From: DATBAX01 sp963723765
GTDB taxonomy: Bacteria; Acidobacteriota; Terriglobia; Terriglobales; Acidobacteriaceae
Length of the DNA: 64,000 bases
Direction: 5' to 3'
Assembly: GCA_963723765.1 (NCBI GenBank)
Contig: CAVRSD010000001.1
Location: 186,001 to 250,000, forward strand
The position numbers and the translations under genes are program-made. Shown here one piece after another: positions 34,102 through 43,101 of the stretch (positions within the stretch are counted from its first letter, which is position 1; each line of letters starts with the position of its first letter). Under the pieces are notes generated by a model. The model was not told the DNA's origin and searched no databases. It worked only from the letters and a program-made list of their open reading frames with translations.

Positions 34102-34368
34102 TCGTTAATCGTTGTTCGCTCATTTCTATTGTAATGGATAGCAGTTGCGCCCATTCAACGATTGGACGCTTTTCGGGTGGAGCAATGCCTCTAGCGCTGG
34201 ATTAACGGGGAGTGGAAGGCTTTAGCCGCTGCGGTTCGTACCTCAGAGGCTTGAAGCCCGTCTATTTTGGATTCGCCGACGACGCAGGCCTGGGAAGGCC
34301 TGCTCCACCCTAAATTACCCACCACTGGCTGAAGGCAAAGATGAGTGCTTAATCCCAGCGCCTAGAGC
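34102..34368. other. Intergenic region nadD-rsfS
   Basis: Holds inverted short repeats (GGGTGGAGCA near 34176 and TGCTCCACCC near 34299) and fragments such as GGCTTTAGCC, similar to motifs near 43780. No gene, promoter or terminator was recognised. Confidence 0.5.
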
Positions 34369-34377
34369 CTAGCGCCT
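34357..34377. repeat. Heptamer array overlapping the nadD stop
   Basis: Units AGCGCCT, AGAGCCT, AGCGCCT. The array runs through the last codons and stop of nadD, so the repeat supplies part of its C-terminus. Confidence 0.6.
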
Positions 34378-35079
34378 GCTATACAGTTCCATTTTCTTGA
34401 TATACACCGCCACCGCTGGATCCACCAGTCTTCCGACAGACTTCTTCGCCGCCACTGCTTCCCGGATCGCAGTCGCGGAGATGTTCTGATTCACGTCTCC
34501 CAGCATGTGCAGAATCACTCCATTCAGAACCAGGTCTCCGGTCGCAGCTTGCTTGGCGAAAGGCTTCATCACCGCTACTTTAGGACGCAGGCTCAGAGGC
34601 AGCGAGTTAGCCACATCGGCAAGAAAATATCCGGGACGGCTGGCTACAATGAATTCGCATCCCCGCAACAGCGCCTCCGGTTCATGCCATTGCGCAATGT
34701 CCTTGAAAGCATCGATGCCAATCAAAAAGAACACTCTGTCACTTTTCTTCAGCGTCAGCTTCAACCGCCGCAAAGTATCGATGCTGTAATTCACGGCCAA
34801 CTTTGGCTCAGTCTGTTTTCCTTTGCCACCAGCAGTCGTCGCTCCTGCTTCAGGCGCTTCCAGCAGCGACGGCAGAAATGCCTTCTCGCCCATGGTTGCC
34901 AGCGTCACCATGGCATAGCGGTGAAAATAGGACGCCACGGGCTGCCGTTTGTGCGGGGGAACATGCGAGGGGACAAAATGAATCTCCCCCAGTTGAAAGT
35001 GCTCCTGAGCGGCCCGGGCCAGCGCCAGATGTCCGTTGTGGATTGGATCGAAGGTTCCGCCGAAGAGGCCAATGTTCAT
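34369..35079 (-). CDS. nadD: Nicotinate-nucleotide adenylyltransferase
   Basis: 236 residues. N-terminal nucleotidyltransferase motif GLFGGTFDPIHNGHLALARA, substrate motif FVPSHVPPHKR, and the C-terminal ISATAIREAVA (ISxTxxR type) are intact. It forms nicotinic acid adenine dinucleotide in NAD synthesis. An insertion of about 20 Gly/Ala/Thr-rich residues (EAGATTAGGKGKQTEPK) extends a surface loop. It is first of the nadD-rsfS-rlmH set; a sensor kinase on the other strand separates it from obgE. Confidence 0.94.
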   Translation of the reverse strand: MNIGLFGGTFDPIHNGHLALARAAQEHFQLGEIHFVPSHVPPHKRQPVASYFHRYAMVTLATMGEKAFLPSLLEAPEAGATTAGGKGKQTEPKLAVNYSIDTLRRLKLTLKKSDRVFFLIGIDAFKDIAQWHEPEALLRGCEFIVASRPGYFLADVANSLPLSLRPKVAVMKPFAKQAATGDLVLNGVILHMLGDVNQNISATAIREAVAAKKSVGRLVDPAVAVYIKKMELYSRR

Positions 35080-35267
35080 AATCTTGTTATGTCAGGATTC
35101 GCAATTTGAGATTTGCCTCAAACCCATTCTGCCAAATGCCCACTCCACCGCGAATAATCGCCTAACCGACCTGTCCACATGGACAGCTTTCAAATGTCCA
35201 GCCAAGTGATACCTGATGAACTCCCGTAACTCGCGCCAATCCCATTTTGGAACTAAATTCGATTTGT

Positions 35268-37544
35268 ATGCGAGCGAAACTCCCCCTTCTTCGCAAACGT
35301 TACATTCCCCCGGCTCGGGCTCCCATCCTCCGGTACGGGGTCGCCGTTCTCAGCATTACCCTGGCCCTCATCCCAGCTTTCCTGCTCTCTGACGTCGTCG
35401 AAAGCCGGCTGGTGGTCTTTTCCGTCGCCATTATGGTCAGCGCCTGGTACGGCGGCTGGAAACCCGGCTTGGTTGCCACTTCCTTTGCTCTGACGGTTAG
35501 CGCTTATTTCTCATTCAGTGGAGCTACGACCCATGCCGATTATCGCAAAGCCATCATACATCTGACGTTATTTGTGTTCGTGGCCCTGCTGATTTGTTCG
35601 TTCAATGCCGCGCTGCGTTCGGCCCAGGAGGGGCTGCGACGTTCAGAAGTGAATTTCCGGTCGCTGGTAACCAACGCCCCTTACGGCATCTGTCGCTGCG
35701 ACTCGGGGGGCATCCTGCTCGACGTCAACCCCGCGATGATTGCCATGCTGGGACAAACGTCCGCCAGAGAACTGGTAGGCCGCGATCTGGCGACCATGTA
35801 TGCCGATACGCTGCAGTGGTTCACGGTTGCCGATCACTTGCGTTCCCTGGAATCCTTCAATGGGCTGGCGGCGGAATGGATCCGCAAAGACGGCAGCTTT
35901 ATGAGCGTACGTCTTTCGGGACGCACCATTCGCGGCGAGCGCAACAAAATTTATTTCGAGCTCTTCGCGGAAGATGTAACTGAGCACCGTGCACTGGAGC
36001 AGCAACTCCGCCAGTCCCAGAAAATGGAAGCGGTCGGGCGGCTGGCCGGCGGGATCGCCCACGATTTCAACAATCTGCTGATGGTGATCTCCGGTTACTG
36101 CGAGTTTCTGCTGGACCGCGTCGGCAACGATCCGGAACTGCGTGGACCGGCGCAGGAAATTGCCAATGCCGCGAACCGCGCCACCGCGCTCACTCGTCAG
36201 CTGCTCGCCTTCAGCCGCAAGCAAATGCTCGCGCCAAAAATCCTGGACTTGAACGGCGTAGTCACGGAAAACCTCAAGCTGCTCGATCGCCTTATCGGCG
36301 AGGACATCGACATGGTCATGGTTCCTGGCACAGATCTGGGGTCGGTCAAAGCCGATCCCGGGCAGATCGAGCAGGTCATTATGAACCTGGCCGTCAATGC
36401 GCGGGACGCCATGCCCAACGGTGGCAAACTTACGCTTGAGACGTCTAACGTCAGGCTGGACGAAACATACGCCCGCTTTCATCCTCCCGCCCAACCCGGC
36501 GAGTACGTAATGATCGCCATCAGCGACACCGGCATGGGCATGGATGCGGAAACGCAAACCCACATCTTCGAGCCGTTCTACACGACGAAAGGCCTCAAAG
36601 GCACGGGCCTCGGGCTTTCAACGGTGTATGGAATCATTAAGCAGAGTGGTGGCTTCATCTACGTGTACAGCGAACAAGGCAGAGGCACCACCTTTAAGAT
36701 CTACCTGCCGCGCGTGACTTCCGCAGGAGAAACCATCTCAGCCCAGCCACCGGTCGTAGCGGTGCCAGGGGAGCGGGGCAAAGAGACAATCCTGGTCGTC
36801 GAAGATGAAACCAACCTGCGTCGCCTCGCCCGGCAATTCTTGGAGCGACAGGGATACACCGTCCTGGAGGCAGCGGATGGCAATCTTGCTCTCAAAGTTT
36901 CGGCGCTCTATCCCGGTCCCATCCATCTTCTATTAACCGACGTCATCATGCCCGGCATGAACGGGCGTGAACTCGCCAATCAACTTGCACGCGTGCGTCC
37001 CGAGATGAAGATCCTTTACATGTCGGGATACACCGAGAATGCAATCGGCCACAACGGCACACTGGACGCGGGAATCACCCTGCTCCAGAAGCCCTTTACC
37101 CTCCCGGCACTCCAGGCAAAAGTGCGGGAGGTGATCGACACTCCACTTCCCCAGGAGGTTGCCATGTCCGCTCGCTTAGCAACACAAGCCAAGTTTGGCC
37201 GCGTACGGGAAAGCTTGTCTCCGTTCCGCGCCCAACGCTTCAACCTTCACCTGCCGTTGAAATATCGTCCCATCGGAGAAAACGACTGGCGTGACGGCAC
37301 TACCGAAAACATAAGCCGCTCGGGAATGTTATTTCGCGCGGAAGAATCCTTGCCGGAGAATGTTCAACTGGAAATCAATCTCGTGCTACCGGCAGAAATA
37401 GCAGGATTGTCGGCAGCCGAGGTCGTCTGCCGCGGCGAAGTCGTACGCTCGATGCAAAGCGAGAAATCAACCATCGGTCCAGCCCTTGCGGCCAAGATCA
37501 TTCAATACCACTTCCAGCATGGCGCGCACGTGCCGGAGGCTTAG
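35268..37544 (+). CDS. Hybrid histidine kinase: DUF4118-PAS-HisKA-HATPase-REC-PilZ
   Basis: 758 residues from ATG 35268. N-terminal four-helix KdpD-like (DUF4118) membrane region (about 20-115), PAS (130-245), HisKA with phospho-His265 (GGIAHDFNNLL), HATPase (VIMNLAVNARDAMPNGGK; SDTGMGMD; GTGLGLSTVYGI), a receiver domain (ILVVEDETNLRRLA, phospho-Asp in LLLTDVIMPGMNG, Lys in LLQKPF), and a C-terminal PilZ-like module (ENISRSGMLFRAEE). The usual RxxxR of c-di-GMP binders is not clearly present (RAQRF only), so ligand binding is uncertain. It is a single gene placed between obgE and nadD, which are neighbours in many genomes, so it looks like an insertion. Confidence 0.9.
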   Translation: MRAKLPLLRKRYIPPARAPILRYGVAVLSITLALIPAFLLSDVVESRLVVFSVAIMVSAWYGGWKPGLVATSFALTVSAYFSFSGATTHADYRKAIIHLTLFVFVALLICSFNAALRSAQEGLRRSEVNFRSLVTNAPYGICRCDSGGILLDVNPAMIAMLGQTSARELVGRDLATMYADTLQWFTVADHLRSLESFNGLAAEWIRKDGSFMSVRLSGRTIRGERNKIYFELFAEDVTEHRALEQQLRQSQKMEAVGRLAGGIAHDFNNLLMVISGYCEFLLDRVGNDPELRGPAQEIANAANRATALTRQLLAFSRKQMLAPKILDLNGVVTENLKLLDRLIGEDIDMVMVPGTDLGSVKADPGQIEQVIMNLAVNARDAMPNGGKLTLETSNVRLDETYARFHPPAQPGEYVMIAISDTGMGMDAETQTHIFEPFYTTKGLKGTGLGLSTVYGIIKQSGGFIYVYSEQGRGTTFKIYLPRVTSAGETISAQPPVVAVPGERGKETILVVEDETNLRRLARQFLERQGYTVLEAADGNLALKVSALYPGPIHLLLTDVIMPGMNGRELANQLARVRPEMKILYMSGYTENAIGHNGTLDAGITLLQKPFTLPALQAKVREVIDTPLPQEVAMSARLATQAKFGRVRESLSPFRAQRFNLHLPLKYRPIGENDWRDGTTENISRSGMLFRAEESLPENVQLEINLVLPAEIAGLSAAEVVCRGEVVRSMQSEKSTIGPALAAKIIQYHFQHGAHVPEA

Positions 37545-37549
37545 GAACA

Positions 37550-37584
37550 GTCGTTGGTCGTGCGTCGTTGGTCGTTGGCGATAA
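37550..37584. repeat. GTCGTTG heptamer array
   Basis: Units GTCGTTG, GTCGTGC, GTCGTTG, GTCGTTG, GCGATAA directly after the kinase stop. The same unit recurs at 38720-38796 on the other side of obgE. Confidence 0.75.
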
Positions 37585-37595
37585 ATCCAAAGAAG

Positions 37596-37626
37596 AAAGG
37601 CGTCCAATTTGACGGACGCCTTTGTT
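37596..37626. terminator. Bidirectional intrinsic terminator between hybrid kinase and obgE
   Basis: A perfect 10-bp stem AAAGGCGTCC/GGACGCCTTT (37596-37605 and 37614-37623) with an 8-nt loop and T-rich flanks on both strands lies between convergent genes. Confidence 0.8.
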
Positions 37627-37665
37627 ATTCCTCATCCAAACCATCTCTTGTCATCCTGAGCGCAG

Positions 37666-38712
37666 TTAATCCTGAGCGCTGACGGCTGCCTCCTGAAGGC
37701 TCTTCTTCACCTCTTCCACCTTCGCGGCCATGGCAAACTTCAATTCCTCAATCCCCTTACCCGTGACTGCGGAGATCGCAAATAACTCGAGCTTCTTTTT
37801 CTTGGCATAGCGCTTCAGCTTCGCCAGCTTGTCTTTGTTGGCTGCATCGATCTTGGTCGCCACCAGTAGCATCGGCTTCTGATCGAGACCAGCACCAAAA
37901 CTTGTCAGCTCCCCCATAATCACTTCGGCATCTTTCGCGGGATCCGGACGCCCACTCGAATCTGACACATCCACCAGATGCACCAGCAACCGAGTCCGCT
38001 CAATGTGCCGCAGAAACTGAATTCCCAAGCCTGCGCCGGTATGAGCGCCTTCGATCAGCCCAGGAATGTCCGCCACCACAAAGCTTCTCTCGTCTTTTTC
38101 GTCCCCAACCACGACCACGCCGAGGTTCGGCTGCAAAGTAGTAAAAGGATAATCGGCAATTTTCGGTTTCGCGGCCGAGATTCGCGAGATCAAAGTCGAC
38201 TTCCCCGCATTCGGATATCCCACCAGCCCCACATCGGCCAGGAGCTTCAGCTCCAGCCGGAAAGTCCGTTCTTCCCCAGGACGCCCGTCTTCGTGTTCCC
38301 GCGGCGCCTGATGCGTCGAGGTCGCAAACTGAGCATTCCCGCGCCCGCCGCGCCCGCCTTTGGCAACGACCACAGTCTCATCGGGACGGGAAAAGTCATG
38401 CACGAGCTCATTGGTATCGAAGTCATAGACGATCGTCCCCACCGGCACTTTGAGAAAGACGTCCTTGCCCATCTTCCCCGTGCAGTTCGATCCCATCCCG
38501 TGCTGGCCACGCTGTCCCTTGTACTCAGGATTAAAACGAAAGTGGACAAGGGTATTGTGCCGCTCACTGGACTCCATGACCACATCGCCGCCATCGCCAC
38601 CGTCGCCGCCGGACGGCCCGCCACGGGGTTCGAACGCCTCACGCCGGAAGGCAACGCAGCCGTTGCCACCGTCGCCGGCTTTGACTCGAATTTTTGCCTC
38701 ATCGATAAACAT
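37666..38712 (-). CDS. obgE: GTPase Obg/CgtA
   Basis: 348 residues. The Gly-rich Obg fold (GGDGGDGGDVVMESS), the G1 loop GYPNAGKSTLISRIS, switch motif FTTLQPNLGVV, DIPGLIEGA and the NKxD variant ATKID are visible, then a short C-terminus. It is an essential ribosome-assembly GTPase. Located after rplU-rpmA, as usual, but separated from them by an intrinsic terminator and a heptamer repeat. Confidence 0.96.
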   Translation of the reverse strand: MFIDEAKIRVKAGDGGNGCVAFRREAFEPRGGPSGGDGGDGGDVVMESSERHNTLVHFRFNPEYKGQRGQHGMGSNCTGKMGKDVFLKVPVGTIVYDFDTNELVHDFSRPDETVVVAKGGRGGRGNAQFATSTHQAPREHEDGRPGEERTFRLELKLLADVGLVGYPNAGKSTLISRISAAKPKIADYPFTTLQPNLGVVVVGDEKDERSFVVADIPGLIEGAHTGAGLGIQFLRHIERTRLLVHLVDVSDSSGRPDPAKDAEVIMGELTSFGAGLDQKPMLLVATKIDAANKDKLAKLKRYAKKKKLELFAISAVTGKGIEELKFAMAAKVEEVKKSLQEAAVSAQD

Positions 38713-38719
38713 AAAAGCA

Positions 38720-38796
38720 GTCGTTGGTCACTGGTCGTAGGTCGTTGGCTAAGGGCCTTTGATCTTGCGAACGACCAACGACGCGCGACCAACGAC
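38720..38796. repeat. GTCGTTG heptamer arrays, inverted pair upstream of obgE
   Basis: Left: GTCGTTG, GTCACTG, GTCGTAG, GTCGTTG (38720-38747). Right, read on the minus strand: GTCGTTG, GTCGCGC, GTCGTTG, GTCGTTC (38796-38769). The two arrays face each other and could form a long hairpin just ahead of the obgE start. Confidence 0.8.
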
Positions 38797-38797
38797 C

Positions 38798-38829
38798 AAA
38801 ACAAAAAGCCTCGGCCCGAAGGCGAGGCT
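38798..38829 (-). terminator. Intrinsic terminator after rpmA
   Basis: On the minus strand a stem AGCCTCG/CGAGGCT (38823-38829 and 38807-38813) is followed by TTTTTGTTTT. This is the cleanest rho-independent terminator in the window and separates rplU-rpmA from obgE. Confidence 0.85.
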
Positions 38830-38837
38830 GCAAGGTG

Positions 38838-38868
38838 GATGTGACGCGGACACTCCTGTCCGCGATGC
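38838..38868. repeat. Hairpin repeat family 2, variant stem
   Basis: GGATGTGA, then a perfect 8-bp stem CGCGGACA/TGTCCGCG (38845-38852 and 38857-38864) with loop CTCC. Flank and loop match copies at 43652 and 62886; the stem bases differ but pair. Confidence 0.7.
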
Positions 38869-38886
38869 AGTGTCTCAGAAGCCGGG

Positions 38887-39150
38887 CTACTCCGCGACGA
38901 GAGGCTCGACCATCACGAACTTGCCCATGCCGCCCTTATCGAGAAACTTGATGCGGCCGGTGATCTTGGCAAACAAGGTGTCATCCTTGCCGCGACCGAC
39001 GTTCAAGCCGGGCTTAACCCGCGTGCCCCGCTGCCGCACGATAATGGTGCCACCGGGAACAATCTGTCCGCCGAATGCCTTAAACCCCAGCCTTTGCGCG
39101 TTAGAATCGCGCCCGTTTCGTGAAGTACCCTGACCTTTTTTATGTGCCAT
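38887..39150 (-). CDS. rpmA: 50S ribosomal protein L27
   Basis: 87 residues: MAHKKGQGTSRNGRDSNAQR start, then LGFKAFGGQIVPGGTIIVRQ. No Firmicutes-type cleavable leader. It contributes its N-terminal tail to the peptidyl-transferase centre. It lies 96 bp after rplU; that gap holds a hairpin repeat. Confidence 0.97.
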   Translation of the reverse strand: MAHKKGQGTSRNGRDSNAQRLGFKAFGGQIVPGGTIIVRQRGTRVKPGLNVGRGKDDTLFAKITGRIKFLDKGGMGKFVMVEPLVAE

Positions 39151-39173
39151 AAAATTCCTCGATTTAAAATCTA

Positions 39174-39236
39174 TGTCATCCTGAGCGCAGCATGAGTGTT
39201 CGCTTGCGAATGCTCATGCGGAGTCGAAGGACCCCT
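39174..39236. repeat. Hairpin repeat family 1, copy A
   Basis: TGTCATCCTGAGCGCAG, then a 13-bp stem CATGAGTGTTCGC/GCGAATGCTCATG (39191-39203 and 39206-39218) with loop TT, then CGGAGTCGAAGGACCCCT. It is the same frame as the copy at 61108 but with compensating stem changes. It lies between rplU and rpmA. Confidence 0.85.
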
Positions 39237-39246
39237 GCGTTCATCC

Positions 39247-39732
39247 CTATTTCTTCTTCTTCGGTGCAGCTTTCTTGGGCGCAGCCTTCTTCGCTACAGC
39301 CTTTTTCTTAGCCGGTGCGGCATGAGCTTTCTTGCCTTCAGCTTTGTGCTCGACATGCTCCACTTCCACCGGAGCCGGCTTCTTCACCTTCGGTTCTTTC
39401 TTCTCAAGCTCAGGAGCCTTGAAGCTCTGCCCGTCGTAAGCGATCTCAGTGATGCGAACCGCGGTGTATCCCTGGCGATGCCCGCGCAGCTTCTTATATT
39501 GTTTCTTGCGCTTGTAATGGAAGACGAGAATTTTCTTGGCTCGTCCCTGTTCCACGACCTGTCCCAGCACTCGCGCACCGGCGGACACGCCGATCTTGCC
39601 ATCGCCAGCCGACACGGCCAGCACGTCGCCAAATTCCACGTTTCCATTTTCGTCGCTCTGATTTTCCAGGCGAACCACATCTCCGAGCGCCACTCGGTAC
39701 TGCTTTCCACCGGCGCGGATGACCGCGTACAT
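39247..39732 (-). CDS. rplU: 50S ribosomal protein L21 with long basic C-terminal tail
   Basis: 161 residues from ATG 39732 (MYAVIRAGGKQYRVALGD), with GGAGG upstream. The L21 core ends near residue 103 (KRKKQYKKLRGHRQGYTAVR, ITEIAYDGQSFK). Beyond it lies a tail of over 50 residues rich in Lys, Ala, Pro and Glu (AKKKAVAKKAAPKKAAPKKK), absent from the E. coli protein. It binds 23S rRNA near L20. It heads the rplU-rpmA transcript; a good promoter lies about 150 bp upstream. Confidence 0.96.
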   Translation of the reverse strand: MYAVIRAGGKQYRVALGDVVRLENQSDENGNVEFGDVLAVSAGDGKIGVSAGARVLGQVVEQGRAKKILVFHYKRKKQYKKLRGHRQGYTAVRITEIAYDGQSFKAPELEKKEPKVKKPAPVEVEHVEHKAEGKKAHAAPAKKKAVAKKAAPKKAAPKKKK

Positions 39733-39884
39733 ACCTATGCCTCCATCAAAACGCATCCCGTCGCATAGTCACGCGATCTGGGGGGACTGCTAATTGTCCG
39801 TGCTTGCTGCTTTCCGCGTCGGCGCTCTCGGCAACGAATGCGGACGGCCCCAGAACAGGACCGCGCGTACAGGCAAACACAACT

Positions 39885-39914
39885 ATTCTAGCGTGTGCTG
39901 TGGAAAACCGTCAA
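39885..39914 (-). promoter_or_regulatory. Sigma70-like promoter for rplU-rpmA
   Basis: On the minus strand TTGACG (39914-39909), an 18-bp spacer and TAGAAT (39890-39885) each differ from consensus by one base. It lies about 150 bp before the rplU start, leaving an untranslated leader that could hold L21-linked control; I see no defined leader structure. Confidence 0.6.
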
Positions 39915-39984
39915 ACGAAAACCCCTTAGGCTCTCTGTCATCTCGAAAGATCAGGCGGTTTTCAACCGTCTCTTGGAGTACTTA

Positions 39985-42925
39985 CTACAGCTTCGCGTAC
40001 TCCGCCTTCGCTTCTTTCAGGATTGGAATATCGGCGTCTGCGCCTTTCCAGAGGGCGAAAAAGTCCTGATACGCGGCTTTGGCTTTGGTGGTGTCGCCGG
40101 AGATCGCATAAGCGCGGCCGAGTTGAAGGTGGGCGAGAGAGCCGATCAGAGAGTTCTGCACGATTCCGGGATGATCGAGGAACTTCTGGAACTCGGCGGC
40201 CGCCGCCGGACCATTCTTTTGTGCCAGATAGGCGGTGCCGCGAATGTACGCAGGATAAAGGGAGTCCTGATTCCCGAGTTCGTAGGGCAGAGAGGGTTCG
40301 AGCGCGGCGATCGCCCGGTCGGGCGCCTGCTGAACCATCGCAATCGATGCTTCGATCATGGGAAACCACAACACCTTAAGAATGGTATTGGTGGACTCGG
40401 ATTTCTGCAACGACTCGAGGATGGCTTTGGACTGAACCGTCTCGCCGCTGCGAGCCAGCGCCAAAGCTGCACTGACTTTGACATCGCGTCCGGGAGCAAG
40501 GGCTAAGGCGCGCGCGACCTCTTCCCGCGCTGCCGCTATGTTGCCTAACTCGGCCTCGCGAAGCGCTTGTTGGTCGAGCCACTGCGCTCCGGTCTCTTTG
40601 TTATCTGCTCGCACTGCCGAGTCGACGGCGCGTCGCGCCAGGTCACGGGCTTTCCCCAGCCGTCCATAATAGGCCTGGGTATCTGCGTGACTATTGAGCA
40701 TCGAGTCTTCTTCTCCGGGCCTTCCCGCCGCCCACTCCACCTGCCGATCCATCTCTGCTGTGTCCCCGGACAGAAAGGCCAGATAGTACAGTTGGCTCCG
40801 CAGGAAGAACCCATCGAAATTTTTCTGCTGCGCTTCCTGGAGCGTCTGCCGGGCCTCTTTGAGCCGGTTCAGGCACATGTAGTAGCCGGCCAATCCTGCA
40901 TATCCGGTGATCGTACTTTCCAATTTCAGCTGGGTTTGGGTTTCGGCGATCGCTTTGTCGTACTGGCCAAGGGTGCTGTAGAGCACTCCCAGATTCCCGT
41001 GCGGCACCATGTCCCGCGGATAGCTTTTCGCCCACAGTTCGTAGGCTTCCGTGGCCTTTTCCAGTTCGCCGGTAGCGAACTGAAAGTAAAAGGCGGAGAT
41101 GCGGTACTTCTCACGGTCACTGACCCGGTCGCGCAAATCGTAGGCCTTCTTGGCATAGTCCATCGCCAAAGTCGCTTCTCCCAGATTCGAATACTCAACC
41201 GCCAGACCGACATTGGCCATGGCGAAGTTGGGATCGAGTTCGATGGCGCGCTTCATGAACGGAATGGCTTCGGCGTCTCCCTTGGTGCGCCCGGTCGTGA
41301 TGCCCATGCTGTAAGCCTTCAGCGCTTCAAGCGACGGCGTGGTCGCTTCCACCGGCACATCAAATTTCTGCACCGACGCAAGCGATTCGCCAAGACGCGG
41401 ACGGATGGCCGCCGCCGCAGTATCGAGCGCCTTGAGCACGCCTTCCTTGCTGTTGGCTTCGGCGCGTTCTTTGGCCAGATTGTCACCCGTATTGCAGGCG
41501 ACAGCATCGAGGGAGACCACATACTCGGTGCCCAGGTTAGAGATCGACCCGCCGATGACAGCCTTGCTGCCAGTGCGCAGGCACAACTCACGCGCCACAT
41601 CCGCCGTGACGTGCTCAGTGGGAGCGCGGCCCATCAGCTTTAAGGTCTCACCAACTTTTCGGTCGGAAAGAATATTAAGGAAAGGAGACTGTTCAAGATC
41701 GACGGCCAGGGCCTGCTTGAGCGTGTCGTCGAACACCGGATCGCCGGTGGAGTTGTTGAAATCCGCCAGTACGACGATGTCTTTCTCGGTCAGTGGGGCG
41801 GCACTGGCTGATGAGCCCGTCGAGCGTGAGCGCAGATAGATACCCCCCACCACTAAAGCCACGAGCACCGCGAGGCCGGCGTACAACAAAATCTTCGATC
41901 GTGAACTGGGTGTCGCTGCCATGGGAGCAACTACGGGAGAAGACGCGGAAGAATGAACTGCGGACATACTGCTCGAAGAAGCAGGCACACATGCGGCGGA
42001 TGTACTCTCCGCGATCGGAGCCACCGCAGAACTTGCAGCAGGCGCACGGCTGGTTTCGGTATCACGTTTCAGCCGTTGCAAGTCGGCTCGGATGTCGGCC
42101 GCGCTTTGATAGCGCAGATTGCGGTCTTTCTCCAGCGCCTTATTGATAATTCGTTCCAGCTCTGATGGCACATCTGGATTCAGCCGCACGGCGGACGTGG
42201 GCGCGCTATCCAGAATGGCTTTAAAGATGACTGCGGAACTCTCGCCGCGGAAAGGCAGCGTACCGGTCGCCATTTCGTACAGCACCGCGCCGAACGAAAA
42301 TAAATCGCTGCGTGCATCCAGTTCTTTCGCTCGCGCCTGCTCCGGCGACATGTAAGCGACGGTGCCAATGGTTGCCCCGGGGCTGGTCAGGTGCTCTTCA
42401 TTGAAGCCAACTGTCTGCGCTCCCGCTGTGATGTTGCTCGAAGAACTGTCCGTCGGCATGACTTTGGCCAGCCCAAAGTCAAGAATCTTGGCGTGGCCAC
42501 GCTTAGTAACAAAAATGTTCGCAGGCTTGATGTCGCGGTGGACAATTCCCTGGGAATGCGCGGCGTCTAGCGCATCGGCCATCTCAATCGCCAATTCCAG
42601 CAGGACGTTCCGTCTCGATCGGCCTTCCGGCGATCCGATGCTTCAGGGTCAGGCCATCGAGGAACTCCATGGCAATGAACAATTCGCCTTCATGGCTGCC
42701 GATCTCATAAATAGTGCAGATATTGGGATGGTTCAGCGCGGATGCCGCCCGTGCCTCGCGGCGGAATCGTTCCAGGGCCTGTGGATCCTGGGCAACATTG
42801 GAGGGTAGAAATTTCAGCGCGATGAAGCGGCCAAGCGAAGTGTCCTCGGCCTTATAGACAACACCCATGCCTCCACCGCCAAGTTTTTCGACAATGCGGT
42901 AGTGCGAGATGGTCTGGTCGATCAT
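39985..42925 (-). CDS. Ser/Thr protein kinase with TPR domain, split by a +1 frameshift
   Basis: The N-terminal part (42925 to about 42607) reads IVEKLGGGGMGVVYKAED, the catalytic Lys in FIALKFLPS and FIAMEFLDGLTL; it then goes out of frame. The second frame continues ELAIEMADALDAAHSQGIVH, RDIKPANIFV and DFGLAKV. Removing one base near 42607 joins them (ETEVLLELAIEMAD), and the total span is 3n+1, giving a 979-residue product. After the kinase come a Ser/Ala-rich linker, one transmembrane helix (ILLYAGLAVLVALVVGGIYL) and a periplasmic region of about 560 residues with many TPR-like repeats. The architecture is typical of acidobacterial signalling kinases; target unknown. Confidence 0.88.
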
Positions 42926-43101
42926 GATCAGGAATGTGCGACCTTAGGCGCTCCATCTTATGGATGCAACCTCAGCGAGTCAACGAGAACCGACGCGCGG
43001 CACGCGCACCAGCGCAAATCTCCCCGCATCAATCCCCTTTCATGCCCTTTGTGCTTTTCGCTTTCTTGTGCGACAATCTCGGCCAATTCGGAGGAAACCC
43101 A

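Noticed and set aside
15806..38796. CRISPR-like arrays
   Set aside because: The repeats are seven-base units without spacers and no cas gene is present.
40567..41643. 358-codon frame opposite the Ser/Thr kinase TPR region
   Set aside because: Antisense to a clear TPR coding region; no protein features.
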